A stretch of 64,000 bases of DNA. It comes from Oceanibium sediminis (GTDB lineage Bacteria; Pseudomonadota; Alphaproteobacteria; Rhodobacterales; Rhodobacteraceae). Positions 8,429-17,421 of the stretch are shown here, piece by piece; within the stretch, counting starts at the first letter, position 1; each line of letters opens with the position of its first letter. Where the stretch lies: NCBI RefSeq assembly GCF_003265325.1, contig NZ_QGNX01000010.1:1-64000 (forward strand). Reading direction: 5' to 3'. The translations under genes were made by a program, and so were the position numbers. Under the pieces are notes generated by a model. The model had not been told where the DNA came from. It made no database searches and saw nothing but the letters and a program-made list of their open reading frames with translations.

Positions 8429-9898
8429 TTAAAATCCTGGCATAATCTCGAGGGCATCATCGGCGTCATGGCTGCTCCTGGCGAGCCCGTATGACTCTAG
8501 TCGCGAAACGATGGTCCGCTGCGATGCATCGATCCCGAGGGCAGAAAGCGACGCACCTAGGTCCGTTAGGCGTGAAAGCTGGCCCGGACGCTCAGCCTGC
8601 AAGCTACTGACCGTCACGAGCCACTCTTGTCCCGGCTCTACCCAGGTGTATCGGCCTGCAGAGCGAAGCACGCCGTACAGGTCTTGCTCACCATCGCTGG
8701 CCCGCGACAGAAGCGAATACCGGATCATTTCCCAGGTATTGTTCGCTGGGCCGGCCTTCTTGGCAGCCAACGCACGCGCGACTTTCCCCTGCAAGTCGGG
8801 AACACCCCCGCGGGCAGCCCGCGCAGCGGCGAGCCAAGCCACTAGGCCATTCGGATCATCGTCGAACTCACACATGGCTGGAAAATCGAGGCCCTCGTCC
8901 GATACGAGATCGTGGATGAGTTTCATGCAGGCGCTGCCCGCACTGGCGAGCTGGGTGACAACTGGTCCGACATCAGCAGCGCTTCTTGGTACCTGGTCGT
9001 CCCAGCTGAAGAGGCGCTTACCGTCGTTCAAGAGTTGCCGCACCACGTCATCGGGGTCTTCGTCCGAGATGAGCGCCGCGCCAAGCCGACGGTACAAGTG
9101 CATCTCGAACATGTACCCACATGCAAGGCCAGTCCGCGCGACGCACGCCGCCCAATCGGTCCAGCGACGACGCGGCATGCTGTCGATCCAGCCGCTGTCG
9201 CAAAGCCGATCCCACGAGGTCGCCAACCACTTGAACGGGTTGCCCTCGAGGTTACTCAGCCAGGTCGGCGTTCTCAGGTCTTCTACGCGGTGGCTCGGCC
9301 CAAGTGAGCCGATGCTTAGAACGACGTCCGCCAGGTTGCTCGGCAAGACTTGGGCGTAGAACTCGTCGATCCAACCAGGCATCCCGCCGCCCTGGGCCTC
9401 GGTCATGGCACTGGCCCATTGACTGGCCATCGACGCCTTCCCTCCGCCAAGCGCGTACATCTGTTCGAGGATCAGTGCCAAGTTCGCGGGATTATTCTTG
9501 CCGGTAATACCCCGCAGGTCCTGCAACAGTGCAGTCTGGAGACCAAGCGGCGTAGCCGCGGTTCGCAGTGCCTTGTTGGAATAGGGTGCTTCCAACTCGA
9601 AGAGCAAGATATCGACGATCCGTTTCGCGTCCTCGTCGCTCCGCGCCTCCCGGATCCCCAGGATAAATGATCGCAGCTGGTCATGTTTGTCCGAGCTTTC
9701 AACGGGGAGAGTAAACTCGAAATCCTTTACCTTCTTGCTGCTGAGTTCTCGGTAAGCATACCCTGCGAAACCGGGCCGTCGTTCGCTGCGCTCACCGGAG
9801 GCCCGGTAAATTGACCATGCAAGCTCCGACATGAACAATTCTCGAAGCGGAGGGTACTCTGGGCGGTTCAGCCCCAAGAACGAAACGTCTTTTGCCAT
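8429..9898 (-). CDS. Uncharacterised middle component of the ATPase operon (DptG-like by position)
   Basis: This 489-residue soluble protein has no signal peptide, membrane segment or catalytic motif that I recognise. It is acidic and largely helical in appearance. The last 60 residues (LSRLTDLGASLSALG onward, ending RTIVSRLESYGLARSS) look like a winged-helix DNA-binding fold. It lies 11 bases after the upstream P-loop NTPase gene and 3 bases before the giant ATPase gene, so the three are surely one transcript. In DptF-DptG-DptH operons the middle gene has a similar size and place. I infer a bridging or DNA-binding role in one complex; that is not shown by the sequence. Confidence 0.5.
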   Translation of the reverse strand: MAKDVSFLGLNRPEYPPLRELFMSELAWSIYRASGERSERRPGFAGYAYRELSSKKVKDFEFTLPVESSDKHDQLRSFILGIREARSDEDAKRIVDILLFELEAPYSNKALRTAATPLGLQTALLQDLRGITGKNNPANLALILEQMYALGGGKASMASQWASAMTEAQGGGMPGWIDEFYAQVLPSNLADVVLSIGSLGPSHRVEDLRTPTWLSNLEGNPFKWLATSWDRLCDSGWIDSMPRRRWTDWAACVARTGLACGYMFEMHLYRRLGAALISDEDPDDVVRQLLNDGKRLFSWDDQVPRSAADVGPVVTQLASAGSACMKLIHDLVSDEGLDFPAMCEFDDDPNGLVAWLAAARAARGGVPDLQGKVARALAAKKAGPANNTWEMIRYSLLSRASDGEQDLYGVLRSAGRYTWVEPGQEWLVTVSSLQAERPGQLSRLTDLGASLSALGIDASQRTIVSRLESYGLARSSHDADDALEIMPGF

Positions 9899-9909
9899 AA
9901 GTTCTAAAC

Positions 9910-11922
9910 CTAACCCTTAACCAAGCCACGGCGATCACTGAATCCATACCGACTTCGGGACCCAGCCGACCGAATTTGTGTTGCCACCATTGCCGCCCGC
10001 AGGCGCTCAATGCGCGGTTCGATTACGAGCAAGCTATCGGTAAAGCCGTGCCCGCCTTGCCGGGCCATTGCCTCCCTCAGGAGGTGAAAATCCAGCGTCG
10101 TGAAAGCGGACGGGGTGCCCCCCGACTGTGATCGCAACGAGATGGCCAAGTCTAGCCTATCACCTGATGTCGTCATGCCGACCAAGACATCTTGTCGTGG
10201 GATCTCGATGCGCACCTTGTTCGCGCTGTTATCCCCTGCCGAGACGCGAGGCTGAAGAAACGTAAAATACGTCGTCCGGCCGTCGTCCCCAAGTGGGGCC
10301 AAGATATCGAGAACTGCATCTTCAAGGTCAGGGTTCATCCTGCGTCCGAGATGCGCGTCGATCCAAGTGTTTTGCCATTCAGAAACGATAGACACGTGCG
10401 CTGGCCACCCTGAAGCGAGCGCCTTGAGCCGATACAAGTACCGCCCGTACCAGGAAAGTACCCGGCTGCGATCCTTGAGGGTTAGGCTGTTTTCACCCGT
10501 CGCATTCACCGCATGCGAGACGATTTCCTCGATTCTGGCATCGAGCGGCGTCCAGTAGTATCGAACTAACTTGTCCGTTTCGGCAAGGCTTGCGCCCGGC
10601 AAGTGTCCATCCTTCAGGCCATTGATAGCCTCGTCGAGAAACGATGTCTCCACGCTCTCCCGGGGCCCAAAATGCTTTAACGGATCGGCGAATTGGATGG
10701 CCTTCAGGGCGTCGCTCGAGGTCTCGGGCCAGCCGAAATCACCTGCTTCATCGCCTTGTTTCCGTCGGCCCGCGTCGAACAGGAGCATGTGTGCGCGCAG
10801 GTTACCAAGTGCGATTGCAGAGCGCACTTGCTCCTGGGGATTCCCGTTCCGAACTCGATCCTGCTGTAGTTGAACATGCTTTTGGAGCTCGCCGAGCGCT
10901 TCGCTCGCCAGCGGCCCGATAATGGAATGAGAGGCAAGCGCCCAAAGCTCGCGGTAGGAAAAATGCGTACCAGAGAGGATCTCTGCTCCGCGCATGACGG
11001 AGCACCATCCCCTTGCGACCGAGGTATTGGAAAGTGAAAGCGTGTTTGAACGAACCGGGTCAAGGTTCTCGGCAGGCAGGTCGTTCAAGTACCCCGATGC
11101 GAGTTTTGATAGACAGCCTTCGAAGGCAGATTCTACCTCGCCGCGCTCCCTGTCTAGAAGCGGTGTGACCTTGGGCTGACAACTCGGAAGTGCTGCATCC
11201 GTTCTCGTGGCAGGCTCGCTCTCCGGCCACTCCTCTAGGAGCGATGCGTTATCCATGTAGACGAGATGCACAACAGCAACCAGATTCCCTGCTATCCTTA
11301 TTCTGGCGAAGCCATAGTTTTCCGACGCATCTTCGCTTTCACCCGCTGTTTTTATCTCGGCGTTCCCAGTGGGAAGTGCAGGTAATTCTCCCTCGAGGAG
11401 CCAAGATATGATGGCAGAGGCAACCCTGTTGTTATCATTTTCGAGAGAATCCGGTTCCTGTCTTTCGCCGATCAGGACGCCCCTGTTTATGCAACCAAGG
11501 AAATGATCGCCTGCCTCAAGTGCATCTACGATGTCGCGCTGCAGCGCGAATTCTTGCTTGTCAGCTGGAGGGATCGTCGCGTCGTTCACGACCCTCAGGC
11601 CACGTCCATTCGGCAGGTCGAATGCGTAGCAACGTTGGGCAAAAGCACTTGGCTCATCCCGCGCCGTGCCGTTCACGCAGGCAACAACATCTGCCGCGAG
11701 CTTGGATTTCCCGTTACCAGCGCCTCCCACCAGGAAGACCATGTGCGCGGGACCCAAGTTGTCCGCGGCCGAACAGGCAATCATCATTGCCTGGCAGGCT
11801 TCAGCTGACATCGGCGACGATCGACCATCAGGCCACCGGCTCTGCAGCGCACCATTCAGCGGAGATACCGCTACGCCGAGACCGCCAAACGAACGCTCCA
11901 GAATCCACGTAGGGTAAATCAT
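9910..11922 (-). CDS. P-loop NTPase, first gene of the three-gene defence-like operon (DptF-like)
   Basis: This 670-residue protein has an AAA-like nucleotide-binding N-terminus: Walker A GGAGNGKS at 66-73, a likely Walker B strand LRVVNDATIP, and FLGCINRGVLIGE as a sensor-like segment. The C-terminal half has no recognisable motif. It opens the operon that continues with the 489- and 1866-residue genes. DptF, the small ATPase of Dnd-linked restriction, is about 500 residues as I recall, so this one is longer. The ATG at 11922 is preceded by GAAGAG. About 450 bases without genes separate it from the tRNA-Arg, and its promoter should lie there. Whether it is a true DptF or a related AAA protein needs a profile search. 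Confidence 0.58.
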   Translation of the reverse strand: MIYPTWILERSFGGLGVAVSPLNGALQSRWPDGRSSPMSAEACQAMMIACSAADNLGPAHMVFLVGGAGNGKSKLAADVVACVNGTARDEPSAFAQRCYAFDLPNGRGLRVVNDATIPPADKQEFALQRDIVDALEAGDHFLGCINRGVLIGERQEPDSLENDNNRVASAIISWLLEGELPALPTGNAEIKTAGESEDASENYGFARIRIAGNLVAVVHLVYMDNASLLEEWPESEPATRTDAALPSCQPKVTPLLDRERGEVESAFEGCLSKLASGYLNDLPAENLDPVRSNTLSLSNTSVARGWCSVMRGAEILSGTHFSYRELWALASHSIIGPLASEALGELQKHVQLQQDRVRNGNPQEQVRSAIALGNLRAHMLLFDAGRRKQGDEAGDFGWPETSSDALKAIQFADPLKHFGPRESVETSFLDEAINGLKDGHLPGASLAETDKLVRYYWTPLDARIEEIVSHAVNATGENSLTLKDRSRVLSWYGRYLYRLKALASGWPAHVSIVSEWQNTWIDAHLGRRMNPDLEDAVLDILAPLGDDGRTTYFTFLQPRVSAGDNSANKVRIEIPRQDVLVGMTTSGDRLDLAISLRSQSGGTPSAFTTLDFHLLREAMARQGGHGFTDSLLVIEPRIERLRAAMVATQIRSAGSRSRYGFSDRRGLVKG

Positions 11923-12368
11923 ATCGTGCTCTTCAAATTTGTACCTAAGTTATGCGCTTCAAAGAAGCAGGCCGATGGGCGATTGTCCATGCACTATGCG
12001 AAACTTAAGACATCGAGCATGGCACGTTGCAAATTTCGAAAGGGAACGAATAGCCACCAACGGCAGCTCCCCCCTTTGGCTGCTGCGGCGCAGCGGCTCA
12101 GCACGCTTCGCGTCCGGGAGGGGCCGCTTGCCTCCTTTGAGGCAAGCCCTAACTCCTGCTTTGGGCTGTGGGCGGCCGTCCGCAGCCGCTGGCTCTGATG
12201 TCGGGTTTTGGCCAGAAGCGGCTCCGCGCTGCAAGACGATTTGTCTGTAGCGCTTGATGATTCCGAAATGCGCTGGGCACCGTCGCATCAATTTTCGCGA
12301 TCTGCTTCCGAATTGCTTCCAAGCCGAATGCCGCTTCAGAAATAGTTTGCGTAAGTTGTTGATATATA
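11923..12368. other. Gene-free stretch between the defence-like operon and tRNA-Arg
   Basis: No supported gene. The AT-rich part next to 11922 should hold the promoter of the minus-strand operon. The part at 12060-12260 is GC-rich and contains phrases such as TGTCGGGTTTTGGCCAG, which look like degenerate intergenic repeat remains of Rhodobacteraceae. The stretch touches the CCA end of the tRNA gene and so is where an island junction would be expected. I see no integrase fragment. Confidence 0.4.
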
Positions 12369-12445
<77 letters not shown>

Positions 12446-12504
12446 CTAGGCTGCTCTATATCGAAGCGTCCGGACGCTGTCCATGGGGCTTTGCGGCGGG
12501 TGGG

Positions 12505-12822
12505 TTACTTACCGCGCGCGGCCTTTTCGGCGTGGCCCGAGGTGCCCTCGCGCTTTTCTAGCTCGGCTTCGACCTCTTCCAGGGTGACCCCGGCGGCGGT
12601 CAGCAGGACCATCAGGTGATACAGCACGTCCGCCGCCTCGGCCCGCAGGCCGTCGCGGTCGCCACTGGCGGCGGCGACGATGGCTTCCACCGCTTCCTCG
12701 CCGAATTTCTCGGCTGCCTTGCCTGTGCCCCTGGCCAGCAGGCTGGCGGTGTAGGACGACGCCGGGTCCACACCGCGGCGCGCGGCGATGGTGGCGGCCA
12801 GGCGGGTCAGGGTCTCGCTCAT
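12505..12822 (-). CDS. hisE: Phosphoribosyl-ATP pyrophosphatase HisE
   Basis: HisE hydrolyses phosphoribosyl-ATP to phosphoribosyl-AMP and pyrophosphate, the second step of histidine biosynthesis. The 105-residue protein shows the MazG-like fold motifs: [18 protein letters not shown] and [13 protein letters not shown], with the acidic residues that bind magnesium. This is the standalone HisE form, not fused to HisI. The start overlaps the hisF stop by four bases. It is the last gene of the minus-strand his cluster here and is followed by the tRNA-Arg gene. Confidence 0.95.
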   Translation of the reverse strand: MSETLTRLAATIAARRGVDPASSYTASLLARGTGKAAEKFGEEAVEAIVAAASGDRDGLRAEAADVLYHLMVLLTAAGVTLEEVEAELEKREGTSGHAEKAARGK

Positions 12823-13580
12823 GTCAGCCTCATCGGGATACCAGCGGCGGCCATGTGGGCCTTGGCCTCGCCAATGGTGTAGGTGCCGAAATGGAAGATC
12901 GACGCGGCCAGAACGGCGCTTGCGTGCCCCTCGGTCACGCCCTCGACCAGATGGTCCAGCGTGCCGACCCCGCCCGAAGCGATGACCGGGATGCGCAGCG
13001 CATCCGCCACGGCGCGGGTCAGGGGCAGGTTGAACCCCTGCTTGGTGCCGTCGCGATCCATCGAGGTCAGCAGGATTTCCCCCGCGCCGCGCGATTCCAT
13101 TTCACGCGCGAAGTCCAGCGCGTCGATGCCGGTGGAGCGAGTGCCGCCGTGGGTGAAGATTTCCCACTTGCCGGGGGCGACGGTCTTCGCGTCGATCGCC
13201 ACCACGATGCACTGGCTGCCGAATTTGTTCGCGGCATCCGCCACCACCTGCGGGTCGGCGACAGCGGCGGAGTTGAAGCTGACCTTGTCCGCCCCGGCCA
13301 GCAGCAGGTTGCGCACGTCAGCGCTGGTGCGCACACCGCCGCCGATGGTCAGCGGCATGAAGCACTGCTCGGCCGTGCGCCGCGCGACGTCATACATCGT
13401 GCCGCGGTTTTCCAGCGTCGCGGCGATGTCGAGGAAGCACAGCTCGTCCGCGCCCGCCGCGTCATAGGCCTTGGCCGCCTCCACCGGGTCGCCGGCGTCG
13501 ATCAGGTTGACGAAATTGACGCCCTTGACGACACGGCCGTCTTTCACGTCAAGGCAGGGGATGACACGGGTTTTCAACAT
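12819..13580 (-). CDS. hisF: Imidazole glycerol phosphate synthase cyclase subunit HisF
   Basis: HisF is the cyclase half of IGP synthase. It uses ammonia from HisH to turn PRFAR into imidazole glycerol phosphate and AICAR. The 253-residue TIM barrel begins [20 protein letters not shown], with the first catalytic Asp in CLDV; the second lies in [18 protein letters not shown] and ASGGVG are phosphate-binding loops. I place the start at the ATG at 13580 because the family starts there; the longer frame begins at a TTG at 13616 and adds 12 residues. It overlaps hisE by four bases. Confidence 0.96.
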   Translation of the reverse strand: MLKTRVIPCLDVKDGRVVKGVNFVNLIDAGDPVEAAKAYDAAGADELCFLDIAATLENRGTMYDVARRTAEQCFMPLTIGGGVRTSADVRNLLLAGADKVSFNSAAVADPQVVADAANKFGSQCIVVAIDAKTVAPGKWEIFTHGGTRSTGIDALDFAREMESRGAGEILLTSMDRDGTKQGFNLPLTRAVADALRIPVIASGGVGTLDHLVEGVTEGHASAVLAASIFHFGTYTIGEAKAHMAAAGIPMRLT

Positions 13581-13640
13581 GGGGCGAGGCCTAGCCTTGT
13601 TTGCCCCTTTCGGCAAGATGCGCCGTGCGCCCGGTCCCCG

Positions 13641-14003
13641 TTACTGCCGCGCGGCGGTCTGTCGGTGGACCCAGGCGCGATAGGCGGCGTAGCCCTTGTC
13701 ATGGGCCACGGCGCGGGTGGCGGCGTGCATGGTGACATAGCGTTCCGGCGTCACGCCGTTGAGGAACGACAGTTTCAGGCGCAGGTAGATGTCCCCGCAG
13801 GCGCGGGCCTCGCCCAGGCCCATCAGCTGGAGTTTCGCGCCCTCGCAACAGGCCAGGTGCGCGGCGTAGAGCCGCTCGCGGTACTGTTGCATCTGCTCCG
13901 TCTGCTCCCAATGGGGGCGTGGCCCGAAAAGCGCCGCTTCCGCCCCGCAGGGCAGAGGCGCCAGCCCTGCGCAAAGCGCCACGGCCAATACTGCGATACG
14001 CAT
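13641..14003 (-). CDS. Small exported protein of unknown function inside the his cluster
   Basis: This 120-residue protein starts with a clear signal peptide (MRIAVLAVALCAGLAPLPCG, cut after AEA). The mature part of roughly 100 residues is helical and has three cysteines, HLACCEG and EARACGD. I do not recognise the family. The ATG at 14003 is set by a strong Shine-Dalgarno, AGGAGGT, six bases upstream; a longer frame starting at 14072 lacks one. It lies between hisA and hisF in the same orientation, so it may be cotranscribed, but an exported protein has no obvious role in histidine synthesis. Confidence 0.7.
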   Translation of the reverse strand: MRIAVLAVALCAGLAPLPCGAEAALFGPRPHWEQTEQMQQYRERLYAAHLACCEGAKLQLMGLGEARACGDIYLRLKLSFLNGVTPERYVTMHAATRAVAHDKGYAAYRAWVHRQTAARQ

Positions 14004-14146
14004 CGCGATACCTCCTACACGCGTGATACAACCCTTGATCCTATCACGGATCGGGGTGGCGGAGGATGGCAATGGTCACTTTTGAGCCGCTTTTACATGC
14101 GACTATCGGGATGTGTGGGCGCGCCGGGACGGCCCCGGCGCGGCCT

Positions 14147-14869
14147 TCAGCTTTCCAGCAGCGCGATGGCGGCGGGCAGGTCCAGCTTGCCTTCGTAGAT
14201 GGCCCGCCCCGAGATCGCCCCGTCGAGCGGCGCGCCGCTGGCCTTCAGCGCGGCCAGATCGTCAAGCGAGGACACCCCGCCAGAGGCGATGACCGGGATC
14301 GACACCGCTTGCGCCAGCGCGGCGGTGGCGGCGACGTTCGGGCCCTGCATCGCGCCGTCCCGCTCGATATCGGTGTAGATGATCGCGGCGACGCCCGCGT
14401 CCTCGAACTGTTTTGCCAGGTCGAGGGCGGTCACGTCGGTGGTTTCGGCCCAGCCTTCCACCGCGACCATGCCGTCGCGCGCATCGATGCCCACTGCGAC
14501 CTTGCCGGGGAAGGCGGCGGCGGCTTTGCGCACGAGGTCGGGGTCGCGCACTGCGATGGTGCCGAGGATCACCCGCGCCAGGCCCTTGTCGAGCCAGGCT
14601 TCGATCCCGGCCATGTCCCTGATGCCGCCGCCCAGCTGCGCGGGGATCGAGGTGGCGGCCAGGATCGCCTCCACCGCCTCGGCGTTGCGCGGCGCACCGG
14701 CGAAGGCCCCGTCGAGATCGACGAGGTGCAGCCACTTGCACCCCGCATCCTGAAAGGTGCGGGCCTGCGCGGCGGGATCGTCCCCGAACACCGTGGCCTG
14801 CTCCATGTCCCCCTTGTAGAGGCGCACACACTGACCGCCCTTCAGGTCGATCGCGGGATAGAGGATCAT
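14147..14869 (-). CDS. hisA: ProFAR isomerase HisA
   Basis: HisA is phosphoribosylformimino-5-aminoimidazole carboxamide ribotide isomerase, which makes PRFAR, the substrate of HisF-HisH. The 240-residue TIM barrel begins [17 protein letters not shown], with the catalytic Asp in AIDLK, and has [14 protein letters not shown] carrying the second catalytic Asp and [12 protein letters not shown] as phosphate loop. Its length is normal. It lies between the small exported protein gene and the oppositely oriented DUF2147 gene. Confidence 0.96.
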   Translation of the reverse strand: MILYPAIDLKGGQCVRLYKGDMEQATVFGDDPAAQARTFQDAGCKWLHLVDLDGAFAGAPRNAEAVEAILAATSIPAQLGGGIRDMAGIEAWLDKGLARVILGTIAVRDPDLVRKAAAAFPGKVAVGIDARDGMVAVEGWAETTDVTALDLAKQFEDAGVAAIIYTDIERDGAMQGPNVAATAALAQAVSIPVIASGGVSSLDDLAALKASGAPLDGAISGRAIYEGKLDLPAAIALLES

Positions 14870-14997
14870 GATTTACTCCTGCTTAATCGCCGCCGTGATA
14901 GCGAAGCCTGCGCCCGGGCGCAACGCGGCCCGGCGCTGGCGGTCCGGGGCGCCGGTGTCCAAGTGCGAGGCTCTTTGGCGTATGTTTGGAGGAGATC

Positions 14998-15384
14998 ATG
15001 AAACGTGCCCTGATCGTGCTTCTGTCGCTGCTGCTTCCCGGCGCCGCCGCCGCGCAGGATGTCAGCGGCCTTTGGCGGACGGAGGCCGCAGCCCCCGGGG
15101 ACGCGCTGCGGGTCCGGGTCGGGCCCTGCGGTTATGACACCGGCCTGATCTGTGGCGTGATCGAAGGGGCGGCGGGCAGCGATGATGCGCTTGTCGGCAA
15201 GCCGGTCCTGACAGGGATGATCGCGGCTGGACCCGGGCGCTGGATCGGCGGCCAGGTCTGGGTCCGCGACGAAGGCAGGACTTACCCTGCGCGCATGGTG
15301 CTGAGCGGTGACCGGCTGACGGTGGAGGGCTGCGTCGCCGTGTTCTGCAAGGGGCAGGCCTGGACCCGCGTGAAGGGCGGCTGA
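14998..15384 (+). CDS. Secreted DUF2147 family protein
   Basis: This 128-residue protein has a signal peptide (MKRALIVLLSLLLPGAAAAQ, cleavage after AAA-Q) and a mature domain of about 108 residues containing DVSGLWRTE near the start, a cysteine pair (GPCGYDTGLICGVI), and GCVAVFCKGQAWTRV at the end. This is the DUF2147 pattern, a periplasmic beta-barrel-like fold of unknown role. The ATG at 14998 has GGAGGA five bases upstream and is preferred to the in-frame TTG at 14986. It is on the strand opposite to the his genes and divides hisH from hisA. Confidence 0.85.
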   Translation: MKRALIVLLSLLLPGAAAAQDVSGLWRTEAAAPGDALRVRVGPCGYDTGLICGVIEGAAGSDDALVGKPVLTGMIAAGPGRWIGGQVWVRDEGRTYPARMVLSGDRLTVEGCVAVFCKGQAWTRVKGG

Positions 15385-15524
15385 CCTTGCGGAGGCGCTG
15401 GCGCGCCGTTCCTCTTTCCCCCCACGCCTGCCAGGCAGGCGCGGGGCCCGTGGCGCGACCGCCTGCCGCCGGAATGCAGGGGCAGGGCGTTGGGCGTGCT
15501 GCAGCGCCGGGTGCGGCCCCGTGC
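15385..15524. other. Intergenic stretch between DUF2147 gene and hisH (convergent ends)
   Basis: GC-rich spacer between two converging genes. It contains the inverted repeat GCCTGCCAGGCAGGC-like around 15427-15441, which could form a hairpin. There is no T-run, so I do not call a terminator. No gene is seen. Confidence 0.4.
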
Positions 15525-16163
15525 TCAGGGTTTCCAGGTCAGGAAGTTGGCGATCAGGCGCAGCCCTGTGGCCTGGCTCTTTTCCGGGTGGAACTGCGTG
15601 CCGAACATAGTGTCGCGCCCGATCGCGGCCGTGACGGGGCCGCCGTAATCGACCTCGGCCAGCAGGTGTGCCGGGTCCGTGGGGCGCACGTGGTAGGAGT
15701 GCACGAAATAGACGTGATCGCCCGGTGCGATCCCGGCCAGCACCGGGTGGTCGGCCACGCTCTGCAAATCGTTCCAGCCCATGTGCGGGATCTTCAGCGC
15801 CGGATCGTCCGGCGTGATCGCCACGCATTCGCCGGGGATCCAGCCAAAGCCTTGCGCATCCGCGCCATGCTCACGCCCGAGGCTGGTCATCAGCTGCTGG
15901 CCGACGCAGATGCCAAGGAAGGGCGTGCCTTCCGCGACGCGCTGTTCCAGCACCTCGACCATGCCGGGGATCGCGTCCAGCCCCGCGCGGCAGTCCGCGA
16001 ACGCGCCGACGCCGGGCAGCACGATGCGATCCGCGCGGCGCACAGCCTCGGGGTCGCTGGTGACGACGACCGCGCCCGCGTCATGCTCCCGCGCCATGCG
16101 CTGGAAGCTCTTTTCCGCCGAATGCAGGTTGCCGCTTTCGTAATCGATGATGACGGTGGTCAT
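15525..16163 (-). CDS. hisH: Imidazole glycerol phosphate synthase glutaminase subunit HisH
   Basis: HisH hydrolyses glutamine and channels ammonia to HisF. The 212-residue class I glutamine amidotransferase begins [20 protein letters not shown], carries the nucleophile in [11 protein letters not shown], and has the His-Glu pair in TQFHPEKSQ. Its start overlaps the hisB stop by four bases (ATGA), so the two are translationally coupled. Length is typical. Confidence 0.96.
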   Translation of the reverse strand: MTTVIIDYESGNLHSAEKSFQRMAREHDAGAVVVTSDPEAVRRADRIVLPGVGAFADCRAGLDAIPGMVEVLEQRVAEGTPFLGICVGQQLMTSLGREHGADAQGFGWIPGECVAITPDDPALKIPHMGWNDLQSVADHPVLAGIAPGDHVYFVHSYHVRPTDPAHLLAEVDYGGPVTAAIGRDTMFGTQFHPEKSQATGLRLIANFLTWKP

Positions 16164-16753
16164 TCGCTGAGCGTACCCTTGGTTGAGGGCACCGCATCCG
16201 CCTTGCGCGGGTCGGACTCAAGCGCGTCACGCAGGGCGCGGGCGACGGCCTTGAACGCCGCTTCGGCGATGTGGTGGCTGTTGATGCCGTCCAGGCGTTC
16301 CACGTGCAGGGTCATGCCGCTGTGGGTGGAAAAGCCCTGGAAGAATTCGCGCACCAGCTCGGTGTCGAACGTGCCGATCCGCTCTGCCGTGAAATCCACC
16401 TTCCACACCAGGTAGGGCCGCCCCGACAGGTCCAGCGCCGCGCGCACCAGCGTGTCGTCCATCGCCAGCAGGCACGAGCCATAGCGGCGGATGCCGCGCT
16501 TGTCGCCCATCGCCTCGGCCAGGGCGCGGCCAAGGGCGATGCCCACGTCCTCCACCGTGTGGTGATCGTCGATGTGCAGGTCGCCTTTCGCGCGCACGGT
16601 CATGTCGATCAGCGCGTGACGGGACAGCTGGTCCAGCATATGGTCGAAGAAGCCGATGCCGGTCTGGTTGTCGTAGACGCCGGTCCCGTCAAGGTCGATC
16701 GTGACCTCGATGCTGGTTTCGGCGGTGGAACGGGTGACGGTGGCTGTGCGCAT
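16160..16753 (-). CDS. hisB: Imidazoleglycerol-phosphate dehydratase HisB
   Basis: HisB dehydrates imidazole glycerol phosphate to imidazole acetol phosphate. The 197-residue monofunctional form shows the manganese-binding repeats [13 protein letters not shown] and [14 protein letters not shown], and the second-half counterpart [20 protein letters not shown]. The ATG at 16753 is preceded by GAGGAG with a six-base gap. It is the first gene of the minus-strand his cluster and diverges from a lipocalin gene across 78 bases that must carry both promoters. Confidence 0.96.
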   Translation of the reverse strand: MRTATVTRSTAETSIEVTIDLDGTGVYDNQTGIGFFDHMLDQLSRHALIDMTVRAKGDLHIDDHHTVEDVGIALGRALAEAMGDKRGIRRYGSCLLAMDDTLVRAALDLSGRPYLVWKVDFTAERIGTFDTELVREFFQGFSTHSGMTLHVERLDGINSHHIAEAAFKAVARALRDALESDPRKADAVPSTKGTLSE

Positions 16754-16831
16754 CTGGAACTCCTCTGGGCGGCTTGCGTTATAGGGGGGCGGGGAAGCAG
16801 TGAAAAGACACCATCAATGAAGGAGCCGAAG

Positions 16832-17368
16832 ATGTTGCGCCAAAGCCTGAGCCTCGGGGCGATCCTTGTCCTGGCCGCCTGCGGCATGAACGGGAACTAC
16901 CGCGATACTTCCGTGCAGATGGACAGCGTCGCCGCGCTGGATATCGAGCGTTACACAGGCAAGTGGTACGAAATCGCGCGCTTCCCCAACGGGTTCGAGG
17001 AAGGCTGCGTCGGCGTCACCGCCGAGTATGCCAAGCGTGAGGATGGCCGGATCAGCGTGACCAACACCTGCCGCAAGGACACGCTGGATGGCCCGGTCGA
17101 GGTGGCCGAGGGCATCGCGCGCATCGCCTCCCCGGGCCAACTGAAGGTGAAGTTCGTGCAATGGCTGCCCTTCGCGGGGGACTACTGGGTGCTGGACGTG
17201 ACCCCCGATTACTCCGTCGCCGTGGTGGGGGAGCCTTCGGGCGACTTCGGCTGGATCCTGGCGCGCACCCCGACGCTGGACGATGCGCAGTTGCAGGACG
17301 CGCTGTCCGTGCTGAAGGCGGACGGCTATGACACCAGCAAGCTGGTCTATCCTGAGCAACCCTCTTGA
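16832..17368 (+). CDS. Bacterial lipocalin lipoprotein (Blc-like)
   Basis: This 178-residue protein has a lipoprotein signal ending in the lipobox LAAC, so it is probably membrane-anchored after modification of that cysteine. The mature domain has the lipocalin signature in YTGKWYEIARFPNG, then a single eight-stranded barrel with LPFAGDYWVLDVTPDYSVAVVG and WILARTP, as in Blc of Escherichia coli, which binds fatty acids and lysophospholipids. I chose ATG 16832 because AAGGAG lies six bases upstream; the ATG at 16817 would hide the lipobox deeper. It is upstream of the leucine operon, separated by 53 bases with a palindrome. Confidence 0.92.
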   Translation: MLRQSLSLGAILVLAACGMNGNYRDTSVQMDSVAALDIERYTGKWYEIARFPNGFEEGCVGVTAEYAKREDGRISVTNTCRKDTLDGPVEVAEGIARIASPGQLKVKFVQWLPFAGDYWVLDVTPDYSVAVVGEPSGDFGWILARTPTLDDAQLQDALSVLKADGYDTSKLVYPEQPS

Positions 17369-17376
17369 TTTGGAAA

Positions 17377-17390
17377 TGAACATGTGTTCA
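17377..17390. promoter_or_regulatory. 14-bp palindrome, candidate operator before the leucine operon
   Basis: TGAACATGTGTTCA is an inverted repeat of TGAACA with a two-base centre. It lies 31 bases upstream of the ivd start, in the only gap before a seven-gene operon, which is where a TetR-type repressor of acyl-CoA catabolism would bind. The regulator is not in the window. It contains GAAC-N4-GTTC, the Gram-positive LexA box, but alphaproteobacterial LexA uses GTTC-N7-GTTC. Confidence 0.45.
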
Positions 17391-17421
17391 CTTCCTCCCT
17401 GACGGTAAAGGAAACACGCCC

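Noticed and set aside
2825-11922. BREX or DISARM assignment of the ATPase operon
   Set aside because: There is no PglZ, BrxC/BrxL, DrmA/B helicase or phospholipase D gene. The module fits DptFGH-like architecture better.
17377-17390. LexA box of the GAAC-N4-GTTC kind
   Set aside because: Alphaproteobacterial LexA uses GTTC-N7-GTTC, and the downstream operon is catabolic.
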